39,942 bases of DNA, taken from positions 1 to 39,942 of the forward strand of contig DASRAU010000022.1 of the NCBI GenBank assembly GCA_035638075.1. Reading direction: 5' to 3'. Position numbers and translations under genes: made by a program. This DNA comes from DASRAU01 sp035638075 (GTDB lineage Bacteria; Acidobacteriota; Polarisedimenticolia; Gp22-AA2). Below the pieces are notes generated by a model. That model made no database searches and had not been told where the DNA came from. It saw only the letters and a list, made by a program, of their open reading frames with translations. Of this stretch, positions 31,735 through 39,173 are shown one piece after another. Each line of letters begins with the position of its first letter. Within the stretch, counting starts at the first letter, position 1.

Positions 31735-33159
31735 CTACTGGAACAGCTCGGCGAAGGCGCGCCAGAGCAGCGACGCGGTGCGCGGGCCCGGGGAGCGCTC
31801 CTCACCGCGCGGCGCCGACGCCAGGCCGTAGCCGAACGGGGGGCGGGCGTCCCACTCCGAGGCGGGAAGAAGGTCCCCCAGGTCGTCGCCGCAGGCCGCC
31901 GCGATGAGCTTGATCGGCGCCGGCATGAGGGAGCGCAGCGGAGCCTCGGCCGGAGCACCGGGCAGATCGGCGGCGCTCTCCTGCGGCGACTCGATGCCGC
32001 CGTTGACCAGCTCCGGGAAGGGAGCGCCGGGAATGCAAGCCAGGTCGAGGACGGGCGCACCGCCTGCCGCGATCCGCAGGGCGGCGACCTCGGTGCCGCG
32101 CTCGGTTCCGGTTTCGGAGGCGCGCCGGACGCCGCGCGCCACCGCGTCCCGCCACTCGGCTGTCTCGATTGGCACCGACAGCGACCGGGTGCGCAGCACG
32201 ATCCGGCCGGTCGTCAGGTCGGCCGGCATCGGCGCCGCTCCTTCCGCGCGTCCGGACCAGGCGACCACCAGGCCGCGGGCCACCGCGGCGCCGAACGCCT
32301 CGGGCCCCGCCGGCTCGCGGGCCGGCTGCATGCGTCCCGCCTGCGCGCCCGGCAGGATCATGCCGACGCCGCCGAACGCCCCTTCGAGAGTGGCGGCGGC
32401 GCCGCCGGGCCACTCGGCGGAGATCTCCCGTCCGCCGCGCGGCAGCGTCTCCGGCACGGCGGAGAACTCGGCGACCGCCGCGATGCCGACGCGGCTCTGC
32501 GCGTTCTCGACACGCAGCAGCCAGGCCTGGTCGTCCAGCCGCAGCGGACGGCGATCGTCCTCGAGCAGGCGCGGCAGCCGCGTCGTCGCGAACGACAGCC
32601 GCGCCGGTTTGCGATCGCGCCACGCCTCGGCGATCGCCGCCGCCGTCTCGGACACGAGGCGGTTGCGCCAGGCCGGGTCCACGCGCTCCCCCGGGCCGGA
32701 AAACACACCCTGAAGGTCGGGGCCCCACCGGGTGCCGGTCGCCGCCACGAGGAGCCCCGACAGGTCCTTCCCTTCCAGGCGGCTGCGCGCCTCGCGACGG
32801 ATCGCCTCGACCTCCTCGCGGTCGATCGCGAACAGATCGAGCGTGACCAGTGCGAACGCGGCGCCGCCGTTCTCGAGCACGAGCGCGCGGGCGAAGATCG
32901 GATCGCGCACCCCGGTGGCCACGCGTCCCTCGCCGAACCCGGCGAGCGTCACGGTGGCGGCGGTGCCGCCGACCGCCGGCGTGATGTCGTGCGCCGCCGC
33001 CCCGGCCAGGATGGGCCCATCACCTGTGGCCGCCTTGCGGGCGGCCTCCTCGGCCGCTTTCTTCGTCGCCCCCGCGGCGGCCGGAAGGATGGTGATCGCC
33101 GGCGCGAGCACCAGGATGCCCAGGATGGAGCGCGCCATCCACGCAAAACCCGGGTTCAC
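31735..33159 (-). CDS. Neutral ceramidase-like exported protein lacking the zinc and catalytic residues
   Basis: A 474-residue protein with a signal peptide. The N-terminal part follows the neutral/alkaline ceramidase family: AGAAAHDITPAVGG, then GVRDPIFARALVLENGG and FALVTLDLFAI. The active-site motifs are all changed. The zinc-binding THTHSGP is TGTRWGP here, the HPT that supplies another ligand is VPE (FSAVPETL), and the catalytic GD(V/Q)xP segment is GRMQP. It is therefore probably a non-enzymatic relative. The GTG at 33159 overlaps the stop of the VWA-HEAT gene as GTGA; ATG at 33138 is an alternative start. Coupling implies that the two products act together. Confidence 0.75.
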   Translation of the reverse strand: MNPGFAWMARSILGILVLAPAITILPAAAGATKKAAEEAARKAATGDGPILAGAAAHDITPAVGGTAATVTLAGFGEGRVATGVRDPIFARALVLENGGAAFALVTLDLFAIDREEVEAIRREARSRLEGKDLSGLLVAATGTRWGPDLQGVFSGPGERVDPAWRNRLVSETAAAIAEAWRDRKPARLSFATTRLPRLLEDDRRPLRLDDQAWLLRVENAQSRVGIAAVAEFSAVPETLPRGGREISAEWPGGAAATLEGAFGGVGMILPGAQAGRMQPAREPAGPEAFGAAVARGLVVAWSGRAEGAAPMPADLTTGRIVLRTRSLSVPIETAEWRDAVARGVRRASETGTERGTEVAALRIAAGGAPVLDLACIPGAPFPELVNGGIESPQESAADLPGAPAEAPLRSLMPAPIKLIAAACGDDLGDLLPASEWDARPPFGYGLASAPRGEERSPGPRTASLLWRAFAELFQ

Positions 33160-34775
33160 GGGCCCTCCAGCAGCGCGAGGAGAGCCTTGCGCACTGCCGC
33201 GTCGGGCTCGGCGGACAGCCGCGCCTGGAGCACCGGCCGCGAAGCCGCCCCGCCGATGGCGAGCAGCCCCTCCGCCGCCGCCCGGCGGACATCCGGGGAT
33301 CGATCCTCGAGCGCCCGGCGCAGCGGCGCCAGCCCCTCGGCCAGACCGAGAGCGCGCAGCGCGCGGGCGGCTGCGAGGCGCGACTCGGCCGGGTGCGCGA
33401 CGAGCAGCGCGCTCAGCGGCGCAATCGCCCGGTCGTCGCCGAGACGGCCGAGCGCCGCGGCGGCGCCGGCCATCGATCGCGGCGCCCACCGCCGGGATGC
33501 AGCCGCTTCGACCGCGCGGGCCAGCGGCTCGATCGCGTCCGGACCGAACCCCTCGAGACCGGACGCGGCGGCGCTGCGCACACCTTCGTCTTCGTCACCG
33601 AGCCGCTCGACCATGGCGTCCAGGCCCCGCGTCTCGTGGAGCCGGGCCAGTCCCTCGATGGCGAGGGCGCGCACGCCGGGATCCTCGTCGTCGAGCGCCG
33701 CGCGCAGCGCCAGGCGGGCGCGCGGGTCGTCCACGAAGCCGAGATCCGCGGCCGCGTCCTGCCGCAGGCGCTCGTCGCGGTCCTCGATGTCGTGCAGGAG
33801 CCCGGCGAGACGATCGCGCGGCGTGAAGTAGCCGTCGATGGCGTGCACCACGAGGTCTCCGCGCGTCACCGCGACCCGCAGCCGGCGCCAGCCTTTCGCG
33901 TCCTTGTTCGGGTCGATGTCCCAGGCGAGGTAGTACTGGCTGCGGAACTCCTCGCCCAGACGCGCGAACAGCCGCGGCAGGTCGCCGCCGGTGTAGAGCA
34001 GGCGCCCGCCGGTGGCCTCGACGAAGCCTTCGAACGCCTGCCACGAGGAGGGCATGCCGGGGCGCACGCCGTACACCACGGTCTGCGTCCGCAGGCACAG
34101 CCGCAGGAGGTCCTGCATGTACAGGGACTGGGTCACCGGCTGCGTCCGGTCGAGCGTGTTGTCCACGCCATCGCTCACGACCAGCACCACCTTGCGCCCG
34201 GGCCGCCCGCGGACGTCCTTGAGAATCGACTCGATGGACTGGAACAGCGCGGTGCCGCCACGCGCCCTCCCGATCGCACGGAGGCTCTGCTCGAGAGGCG
34301 CGCTGTCACCCGTGAACGGCTGCAGGACGGTGACCTGGTCGTTGAACTTGGCGACCAGGATCTCATCGTCCGGACGCAGCCCGGCGAGCAGCGCCCGCGC
34401 CGCCTCCTCCACCTCGTGGATCTGGCTGCCCATGCTCTGCGACAGATCGAGCAGGACCGCGACCGACAGCGGGCGCTCCGCCCTTCCCTCCTCGGGGCCG
34501 CACTCGGCCAGGGCGATCGGCTCGCCGCTTTCGAGGACGCGGAAGTCTTCGCAGGTCAGGTCCCGGACCGGATGCCCCTGGCGATCGGTGACGGTCACGG
34601 TGACGCCGATCCGCTCCCAGGGGCGATCGACCACCCGCACGGTCTCCTGGTAGGCGTTGGTCGCAGGCGGCGCGGCCGGGGCGGCCTTCCCGGCCGACTC
34701 CGCGGCCACCGCAGGGAGGGCAGCGGCAGCTGACGCCAGGAGAATGAAGACGAGCCGCCGGAGAGCGCTTCTCAT
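33156..34775 (-). CDS. Exported VWA-HEAT protein (VWFA-related acidobacterial type)
   Basis: A 539-residue exported protein. A signal peptide (1-24) is followed by a beta domain with VTVTDRQGHPVRDLTCEDF, the start of the acidobacterial VWFA-related domain. The VWA fold proper (about 103-320) has an intact MIDAS: LDLSQSMGS (Asp110, Ser112, Ser114), GGTALFQS and VVSDGVDN. Residues 345-539 are five to six HEAT repeats (ARLALRAALDDEDPGVRALA and similar). It should bind metal and partner proteins outside the cytoplasmic membrane. ATG at 34775 is chosen because a TAGAAT box lies exactly seven bases upstream and no Shine-Dalgarno sequence is present; ATG at 34784 overlaps that box. It is coupled to the ceramidase-like gene by a GTGA overlap. 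Confidence 0.87.
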   Translation of the reverse strand: MRSALRRLVFILLASAAAALPAVAAESAGKAAPAAPPATNAYQETVRVVDRPWERIGVTVTVTDRQGHPVRDLTCEDFRVLESGEPIALAECGPEEGRAERPLSVAVLLDLSQSMGSQIHEVEEAARALLAGLRPDDEILVAKFNDQVTVLQPFTGDSAPLEQSLRAIGRARGGTALFQSIESILKDVRGRPGRKVVLVVSDGVDNTLDRTQPVTQSLYMQDLLRLCLRTQTVVYGVRPGMPSSWQAFEGFVEATGGRLLYTGGDLPRLFARLGEEFRSQYYLAWDIDPNKDAKGWRRLRVAVTRGDLVVHAIDGYFTPRDRLAGLLHDIEDRDERLRQDAAADLGFVDDPRARLALRAALDDEDPGVRALAIEGLARLHETRGLDAMVERLGDEDEGVRSAAASGLEGFGPDAIEPLARAVEAAASRRWAPRSMAGAAAALGRLGDDRAIAPLSALLVAHPAESRLAAARALRALGLAEGLAPLRRALEDRSPDVRRAAAEGLLAIGGAASRPVLQARLSAEPDAAVRKALLALLEGP

Positions 34776-34782
34776 GCGCGGC

Positions 34783-34829
34783 ATTCTAGAATCGGCGGCG
34801 TCCGCCGGCACGCCCCGCTCGGCTAGAAT
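34783..34829. promoter_or_regulatory. Divergent leaderless promoters
   Basis: On the minus strand TAGAAT (34788-34783) lies seven bases before the VWA-HEAT ATG at 34775. On the plus strand TAGAAT (34824-34829) lies eight bases before GTG 34838 and 11 before ATG 34841. The whole intergenic gap is about 65 bases, so both promoters share it back to back. The minus box is part of the palindrome ATTCTAGAAT at 34783-34792. Confidence 0.5.
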
Positions 34830-34840
34830 CCACGGCCGTG

Positions 34841-35797
34841 ATGCAGCGCCTGACCTCTCCGCTTCTCGCCGCGACTCTCCTCGCCGTTTTCGGCTGCGGC
34901 GCCGGGGACGAGGCCTCGCCTCTCCAGGCGGCCCCGACTCCCCCGCCTTCCCCGTCCTCCGGTGCGACGAAAGCGACGGGCCCGCCGAAAGCGGCCGCTG
35001 CACCGAAAGAGACCGGCGGCGCGACAGGGGCGCCCGCCGCGGCGGCGGTGGAAGCCGGCTGGGAGCGCCTCGAGCCGGGGCTGGAGTTCGCGGCCTTCCG
35101 TTCGCGGCTCGCGGCGGCGGGAGATCGGCTGATCCGCGTGCTGCGCATCGACCCGGCCCGCTATCGCCTGCGGCTGCTCAACGCCTCTTCCGAGCCGGGC
35201 GGACACCCGCGCACGGCGCGCGACTGGGCCGAGAGGAACCACCTGACCGCCGCCATCAACGCCAGCATGTACCAGGCCGACATGCGCTCGAGCGTGTCGT
35301 TGATGCTGACACAGGGGCACGTCAACAACCCGCGCCTCTCCAAGGACAAGGCGGTCCTGGCATTCGACCCGCTCGAGGCCGGCCTGCCGCCGGCGCAGAT
35401 CATCGACCGCGAGTGCCAGGACTTCGCGGCGCTGCGCGACCATTACGCCACGCTCGTGCAGAGCATCCGCATGATCTCGTGCGACGGTCGCAACGTCTGG
35501 GAGCCGCGGCAGGGAGCCTGGAGCACCGCCGCCATCGGCATCGACAAGTCCGGGCGGATCCTGTTCATCCACGCGCGCGCACCGCACACGACGCACGATC
35601 TGATCGAGGTGCTGCTCGAGCTGCCCATCGAGCTGAAGAACGCCATGTACGTCGAGGGCGGGAGCGAAGCGCAACTGTTCGTTCAGGCCGGCGGCAGGAC
35701 GCTCGAATTCGCCGGCTCGCTCGAGGACGACGACACGGCGCCGGCCCGCCTCATCTGGCCGATTCCCAACGCCGTCGGGATCGAGAAGATCCGCTAG
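34841..35797 (+). CDS. Phosphodiester glycosidase (NAGPA)-domain lipoprotein
   Basis: A 318-residue protein (319 if the GTG just before is used). Residues 1-20 are a signal with Cys after VFG, a likely lipobox. A Pro/Ala-rich spacer (25-70) is followed by a domain resembling NAGPA/phosphodiester glycosidases: FRIDPARYRLRLL-like strands, LTAAINASMYQADMRSSV, IGIDKSGRILFIHA and the closing MYVEGGSEAQLFV, which corresponds to the Gly-rich end of that fold. In mammals this family uncovers phosphodiester-linked N-acetylglucosamine; in bacteria it acts in the periplasm on cell-wall sugars or is uncharacterised. Its stop codon overlaps that of the convergent amidohydrolase-like gene within CTAG. Confidence 0.75.
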   Translation: MQRLTSPLLAATLLAVFGCGAGDEASPLQAAPTPPPSPSSGATKATGPPKAAAAPKETGGATGAPAAAAVEAGWERLEPGLEFAAFRSRLAAAGDRLIRVLRIDPARYRLRLLNASSEPGGHPRTARDWAERNHLTAAINASMYQADMRSSVSLMLTQGHVNNPRLSKDKAVLAFDPLEAGLPPAQIIDRECQDFAALRDHYATLVQSIRMISCDGRNVWEPRQGAWSTAAIGIDKSGRILFIHARAPHTTHDLIEVLLELPIELKNAMYVEGGSEAQLFVQAGGRTLEFAGSLEDDDTAPARLIWPIPNAVGIEKIR

Positions 35798-37056
35798 CCG
35801 GGGCGCCGGTAGACTTCGCGGCCGCCGACCCAGGTGCTGCGCACCTTCATCGCGCCGTCGGCCTCGGGCGGCGCGGCGAGCAGGACGAAGTCGGCCTTCT
35901 CGCCCGCGGTCAGCGCGCGCCCGGCATCCGCCTCGCGGCGCGGCGCGGCCCACTGATCGGCCACGGCCGGCGCCGGCGGCAGGACCTGGGGGGGCCCGGC
36001 CCCGCCGGTGCGGCACGCCGCCTCGGCCGCCTGCAGCGCGGCCGGATCGGCGCCGGAGGCGAACACCACGTCGATCGCGGCGGCCTTCGCACGGCCGCAC
36101 CAGCCGCCCGCCGCGGCCCCGAGCGCCGGATCGAGGAGCAGGCGGATCGTGACGCGGGCGGGATCGCCGTCGGCCACGGCGCCGTGCGACAGGATCGCGT
36201 CGGCCGCCGCTCCCGGAGCCGGCACGAGGAGCACGACGCGCATCGGCAGGCGGCCGCTCCGGGCGAGGGCACGCCACGGACCGAGCACCGCCTCCTCCCC
36301 GGCCTGCGGATCGCGCAGCCCGAGGCGGCCGGAGGATGCGATCGCCTGCACCTCGGTGATGCCGAGTCCCGCCGCCTGTTCGAGCGCCGCCAGCAGGCTT
36401 TTCTGCCGCTCCTCGCTGGTCAGCGGCGTGACCCGGCGCAGCACCGCCAGGAGCGCCTCTCCCTCGACGATCCCCTCCCCCTGCAGTCCCGCCCGATCGA
36501 GCGCCGTCTTGTTGACCCAGCCGGTCCGTCCGCCGCGCCGCACGAAGAGCACCGGGTTCGCGCCGACGATGTCGCTGATGAGGCGCTTGTCCGGGAGGCG
36601 CGCCTGCACCCAGCGCGTCTCGTCCCAGTCGCGGCCGAGGACCCAGCCACCCGGCTCCAGCGTCCGCGCGCGCGCCCGGGCGCGCTGCACCGCGTCCTCC
36701 TCGCTCTGCGCGTCGCCGAGATCGAGGTAGTCGTCGCCGCCGCTCGCCTCGTTGAGCAACCGCTCGCCGATGAGGGCGGGATCGGCCAGGGACACGCGCA
36801 ACCCGGGGACGACGGCGGCCCCGCCGAGATCGAACTCCATCGTCTTCGGGCCCCGGTGGACGTCGACCGCGTCTCCGCTCCCGGCCGCGAGGACCAGCCC
36901 GTCCTTCACCGCCAGCGCCTCCACCGTGCCGGCGCCGGTCTGGATCGAACCGTGTCGGAGGATCACCTCGGCTTCGACCGGCGGCTTGCCGCCGCACGCC
37001 GCCGCGGCGAGCGCGATTCCCATTGCCGCCGCCGCGACCGCAGCAGGCGGCCTCAC
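35794..37056 (-). CDS. Amidohydrolase 3 (YtcJ)-like lipoprotein lacking metal ligands
   Basis: A 420-residue protein with a lipoprotein signal (AAAC, Cys22). The N-terminal beta-sandwich and linker (25-85) and segments such as GWVLGRDWDETRW, NPVLFVRRGGRTGWVNKTAL and the C-terminal EKADFVLLAAPP match YtcJ-type amidohydrolases. The metal-binding HxH after VVPG is replaced (VVPGLRVSLAD, 84-93), and the second conserved His (normally before WVNS/K) is Arg. It is about 130 residues shorter than normal relatives. It is therefore probably not a hydrolase. The GTG at 37056 overlaps the corA stop as GTGA. The frame extends upstream into corA only as a shadow. Confidence 0.75.
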   Translation of the reverse strand: MRPPAAVAAAAMGIALAAAACGGKPPVEAEVILRHGSIQTGAGTVEALAVKDGLVLAAGSGDAVDVHRGPKTMEFDLGGAAVVPGLRVSLADPALIGERLLNEASGGDDYLDLGDAQSEEDAVQRARARARTLEPGGWVLGRDWDETRWVQARLPDKRLISDIVGANPVLFVRRGGRTGWVNKTALDRAGLQGEGIVEGEALLAVLRRVTPLTSEERQKSLLAALEQAAGLGITEVQAIASSGRLGLRDPQAGEEAVLGPWRALARSGRLPMRVVLLVPAPGAAADAILSHGAVADGDPARVTIRLLLDPALGAAAGGWCGRAKAAAIDVVFASGADPAALQAAEAACRTGGAGPPQVLPPAPAVADQWAAPRREADAGRALTAGEKADFVLLAAPPEADGAMKVRSTWVGGREVYRRPG

Positions 37057-38033
37057 GAACGCCCGCCGAACAGGCCGCGCCGGCGGAAGTGCCAGGTCAT
37101 CGCCGCCACGATCAGGAGCATCACCACCCACACGCCGAGATAGCCGTAGCGCCAGTGCAGCTCGGGCATGTGGTCGAAGTTCATGCCGTAGACGCCGACG
37201 ACGAACGTCAGCGGGATGAAGATGGTCGCGATGACCGTGAGCACCCGCATGATCTCGTTGGTGCGGTTGGAGACGATCGACAGGTGCGCGGCGAGCGCGT
37301 CGGAGACCTGCTCGCGGTAGGTGTCCGACAGGTCGGTGATGCGCACCAGGTGATCGGCGACGTCGCGCAGCCCGAAGATCGCCTTCTCGTCGATCACCGC
37401 GAACTCCCGGCGCACCAGCCGCAGCAGGATGTCGCGCTGGTGCCCGGAGATGCGCCGCAGCCGCATCAGCGCCTTCTTGAAGTCCATGACCTCCGTCAGC
37501 ACCGCCTCGGTGGGCGCGGTGAAGATGCGGCCCTCGACGTCGTCGATCTTCTTCTCGAAGTTCTCCAGCACCGGGAGGTACTGGTCCACCTGGTAGTCGA
37601 GGACGTTGTAGAGGACCGCATCGGGCCCGTCGCTCATCACCTTCGGGTTGTGCCGGGCGCTCTCCATGGCGTGCTGCACGCTGCGGGACGCGTCCCGGTG
37701 GAAGGTCACGATGTACGACCGTCCCACGAACGCCGAGAGCGGCCGCGTCTTGAACTCGCGGATCGACGTGTCCGGGTGGACGCCGTGGGTCAGGAGGAAC
37801 AGGTAGTCCTTGAAGTCCTCGACCTTGGGGTTCTGCCGCCTGGAGGTGCAGTCGTCGACGGCGAGCGGGTGGAAATGGAACACGCTCGTCAGGATCGCCG
37901 TCTCCTCCTTGCCCGGCGCCGCCAGGTCGACCCAGACGACACGGTCGGCGCGCCCGAGGAGCGCCGGGAGATCGGCGGCGGCGTGCCCTTCGCGCAACCC
38001 TTCGTCGGGACTCCAGGACAGGATGCTGATCAC
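37053..38033 (-). CDS. corA: CorA-type magnesium/cobalt transporter
   Basis: A 326-residue inner-membrane ion channel of normal CorA length. The cytoplasmic funnel (1-260) includes VWVDLAAPGKEE, FHPLAVDDC and the long stalk helix SNRTNEIMRVLTVIATIFIP that runs into TM1. The YGMNF signature that forms the selectivity filter follows (GVYGMNFDHMPE), then TM2 and a short basic tail. The start is GTG at 38033, preceded by GGGAGGG and a TAAGAT -10 box at 38063-38058. It is coupled to the amidohydrolase-like gene downstream by a GTGA overlap, though the two have no obvious joint function. Confidence 0.93.
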   Translation of the reverse strand: MISILSWSPDEGLREGHAAADLPALLGRADRVVWVDLAAPGKEETAILTSVFHFHPLAVDDCTSRRQNPKVEDFKDYLFLLTHGVHPDTSIREFKTRPLSAFVGRSYIVTFHRDASRSVQHAMESARHNPKVMSDGPDAVLYNVLDYQVDQYLPVLENFEKKIDDVEGRIFTAPTEAVLTEVMDFKKALMRLRRISGHQRDILLRLVRREFAVIDEKAIFGLRDVADHLVRITDLSDTYREQVSDALAAHLSIVSNRTNEIMRVLTVIATIFIPLTFVVGVYGMNFDHMPELHWRYGYLGVWVVMLLIVAAMTWHFRRRGLFGGRS

Positions 38034-38057
38034 GCCGCCCTCCCGCGGTGGGGCGGC

Positions 38058-38063
38058 ATCTTA
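38058..38063 (-). promoter_or_regulatory. -10 box of corA
   Basis: TAAGAT on the minus strand, 24 bases before the GTG start, leaving room for the GGGAGGG ribosome binding site. It lies within the 38-base gap between corA and the homoserine dehydrogenase gene. Confidence 0.35.
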
Positions 38064-38071
38064 GCGCAGGG

Positions 38072-39097
38072 TCAGCCGAGCAGGGGCGACGGGACGAAGA
38101 GCCGGCCCTGGTGGATGGCGACGAAATCGCTGAGCATCCCGTAGGCGGTCTGCGCCACGGTCGAGTCGGTGCTCGCGACGCGCAGCGTGCCGGCCAGCTC
38201 GGTTTCGAACGAGGCGCCCAGCGCCCCAGCCCCGAGCGTGGCGAGGAAATCGCCGGGCGAGTACGCGACCGGAGCGACCCGGATCTTCTCACCGCGCCCA
38301 CCGGTGACGGTAAGGCGGACGCTCTTGCCCCTCTCCTGTTCGTGCCGCAGCCAGTCGAGATCGACGGCCGAGACGGGGATGCGCTCGACGTCGCCGGGGC
38401 GGAGGTTCTCGCCGCACAGCACGTTCGCCACGATGACCCCCTTGACCGCGTGGTCCCAGCCGTCGAGGTCGTGCGACGGGTTCGCCTCCGCCACGCCGAG
38501 GCGCTGCGCCTCGCGCACCGCCTCGTCGAGCGGGATCCCCTGCGCCACGGCGTGCAGCACGCGGTTGCTCGTGGAATTCAGCACCGCCTCGAAGCGCACG
38601 AGACGCCCCACGGGGAGCACCGACTCGAACAGGTCGAAGACCGGCAGGCAGTCGGCCACGGTCGACTCGAAACGGAAGCCGCACTTCCTGTCGCGGGCCA
38701 GGCGCAGGAGGTCCGCGGCGCCGAACGCGAGCGGTCCCTTGTTGGCGCTGACGACGGAGACGCCGCGGCCGAGGGCGCGCCGCAGGCGCGTCAGCGCCGG
38801 CTCCCCTGTCTTCGGGTCGAGCGGCGTCGCCTCGAACAACAGATCGATCGGCGCCTCCTCGAGCGCGTCGTCGAGCGCCGGCCCCTGCGTCCAGCCGTCG
38901 CGCAGCGCCGCGGCCAGGTCGAGCCCGTCCGCGCTCACCATCGCGCCGCGCCGTCGGTCGGCCACGAGCGTCGGAATGAAAGCGAGGCCGTGCCGCGCCT
39001 GCAGCTCGTCGCGCCGCTCGAGGAGCAGCGCGGCGAGCGCGCGATGAACGTGTCCGAACCCCGCGAAGCCGATCCGCCACGTGCGCGTTGCGCTCAT
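38072..39097 (-). CDS. hom: Homoserine dehydrogenase
   Basis: A 341-residue NAD(P)-dependent enzyme that converts aspartate semialdehyde to homoserine for threonine and methionine synthesis. The Rossmann motif is GFAGFGHVHRAL (last Gly of the usual GxGxxG changed), the substrate region has VVSANKGPLA and VLNSTSNRVL, and the catalytic Lys is in DLDGWDHAVK. It lacks a C-terminal ACT domain, so no allosteric threonine control is expected. The ATG at 39097 has no Shine-Dalgarno sequence; TATCAT lies seven bases upstream, predicting a leaderless mRNA. An in-frame Met 11 codons earlier would lie upstream of that promoter. Confidence 0.88.
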   Translation of the reverse strand: MSATRTWRIGFAGFGHVHRALAALLLERRDELQARHGLAFIPTLVADRRRGAMVSADGLDLAAALRDGWTQGPALDDALEEAPIDLLFEATPLDPKTGEPALTRLRRALGRGVSVVSANKGPLAFGAADLLRLARDRKCGFRFESTVADCLPVFDLFESVLPVGRLVRFEAVLNSTSNRVLHAVAQGIPLDEAVREAQRLGVAEANPSHDLDGWDHAVKGVIVANVLCGENLRPGDVERIPVSAVDLDWLRHEQERGKSVRLTVTGGRGEKIRVAPVAYSPGDFLATLGAGALGASFETELAGTLRVASTDSTVAQTAYGMLSDFVAIHQGRLFVPSPLLG

Positions 39098-39104
39098 GAC
39101 GCGG

Positions 39105-39110
39105 ATGATA
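39105..39110 (-). promoter_or_regulatory. -10 box for a leaderless hom transcript
   Basis: TATCAT on the minus strand with seven bases (CCGCGTC) to the ATG at 39097, nearly identical in sequence and spacing to the arrangement at 21677-21690. Confidence 0.5.
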
Positions 39111-39149
39111 CGATGCCCGGGAGAGGCCATGACGGCATCTCATCACGCG

Positions 39150-39170
39150 CATATTCTTCGAGGGGGGGGG
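39150..39170 (+). promoter_or_regulatory. -10 box and G9 ribosome binding site of the Fae-like gene
   Basis: CATATT at 39150-39155 and nine consecutive G residues at 39162-39170, three bases before the ATG at 39174. The tract resembles the G8 site before the M24 gene. Confidence 0.45.
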
Positions 39171-39173
39171 ACG

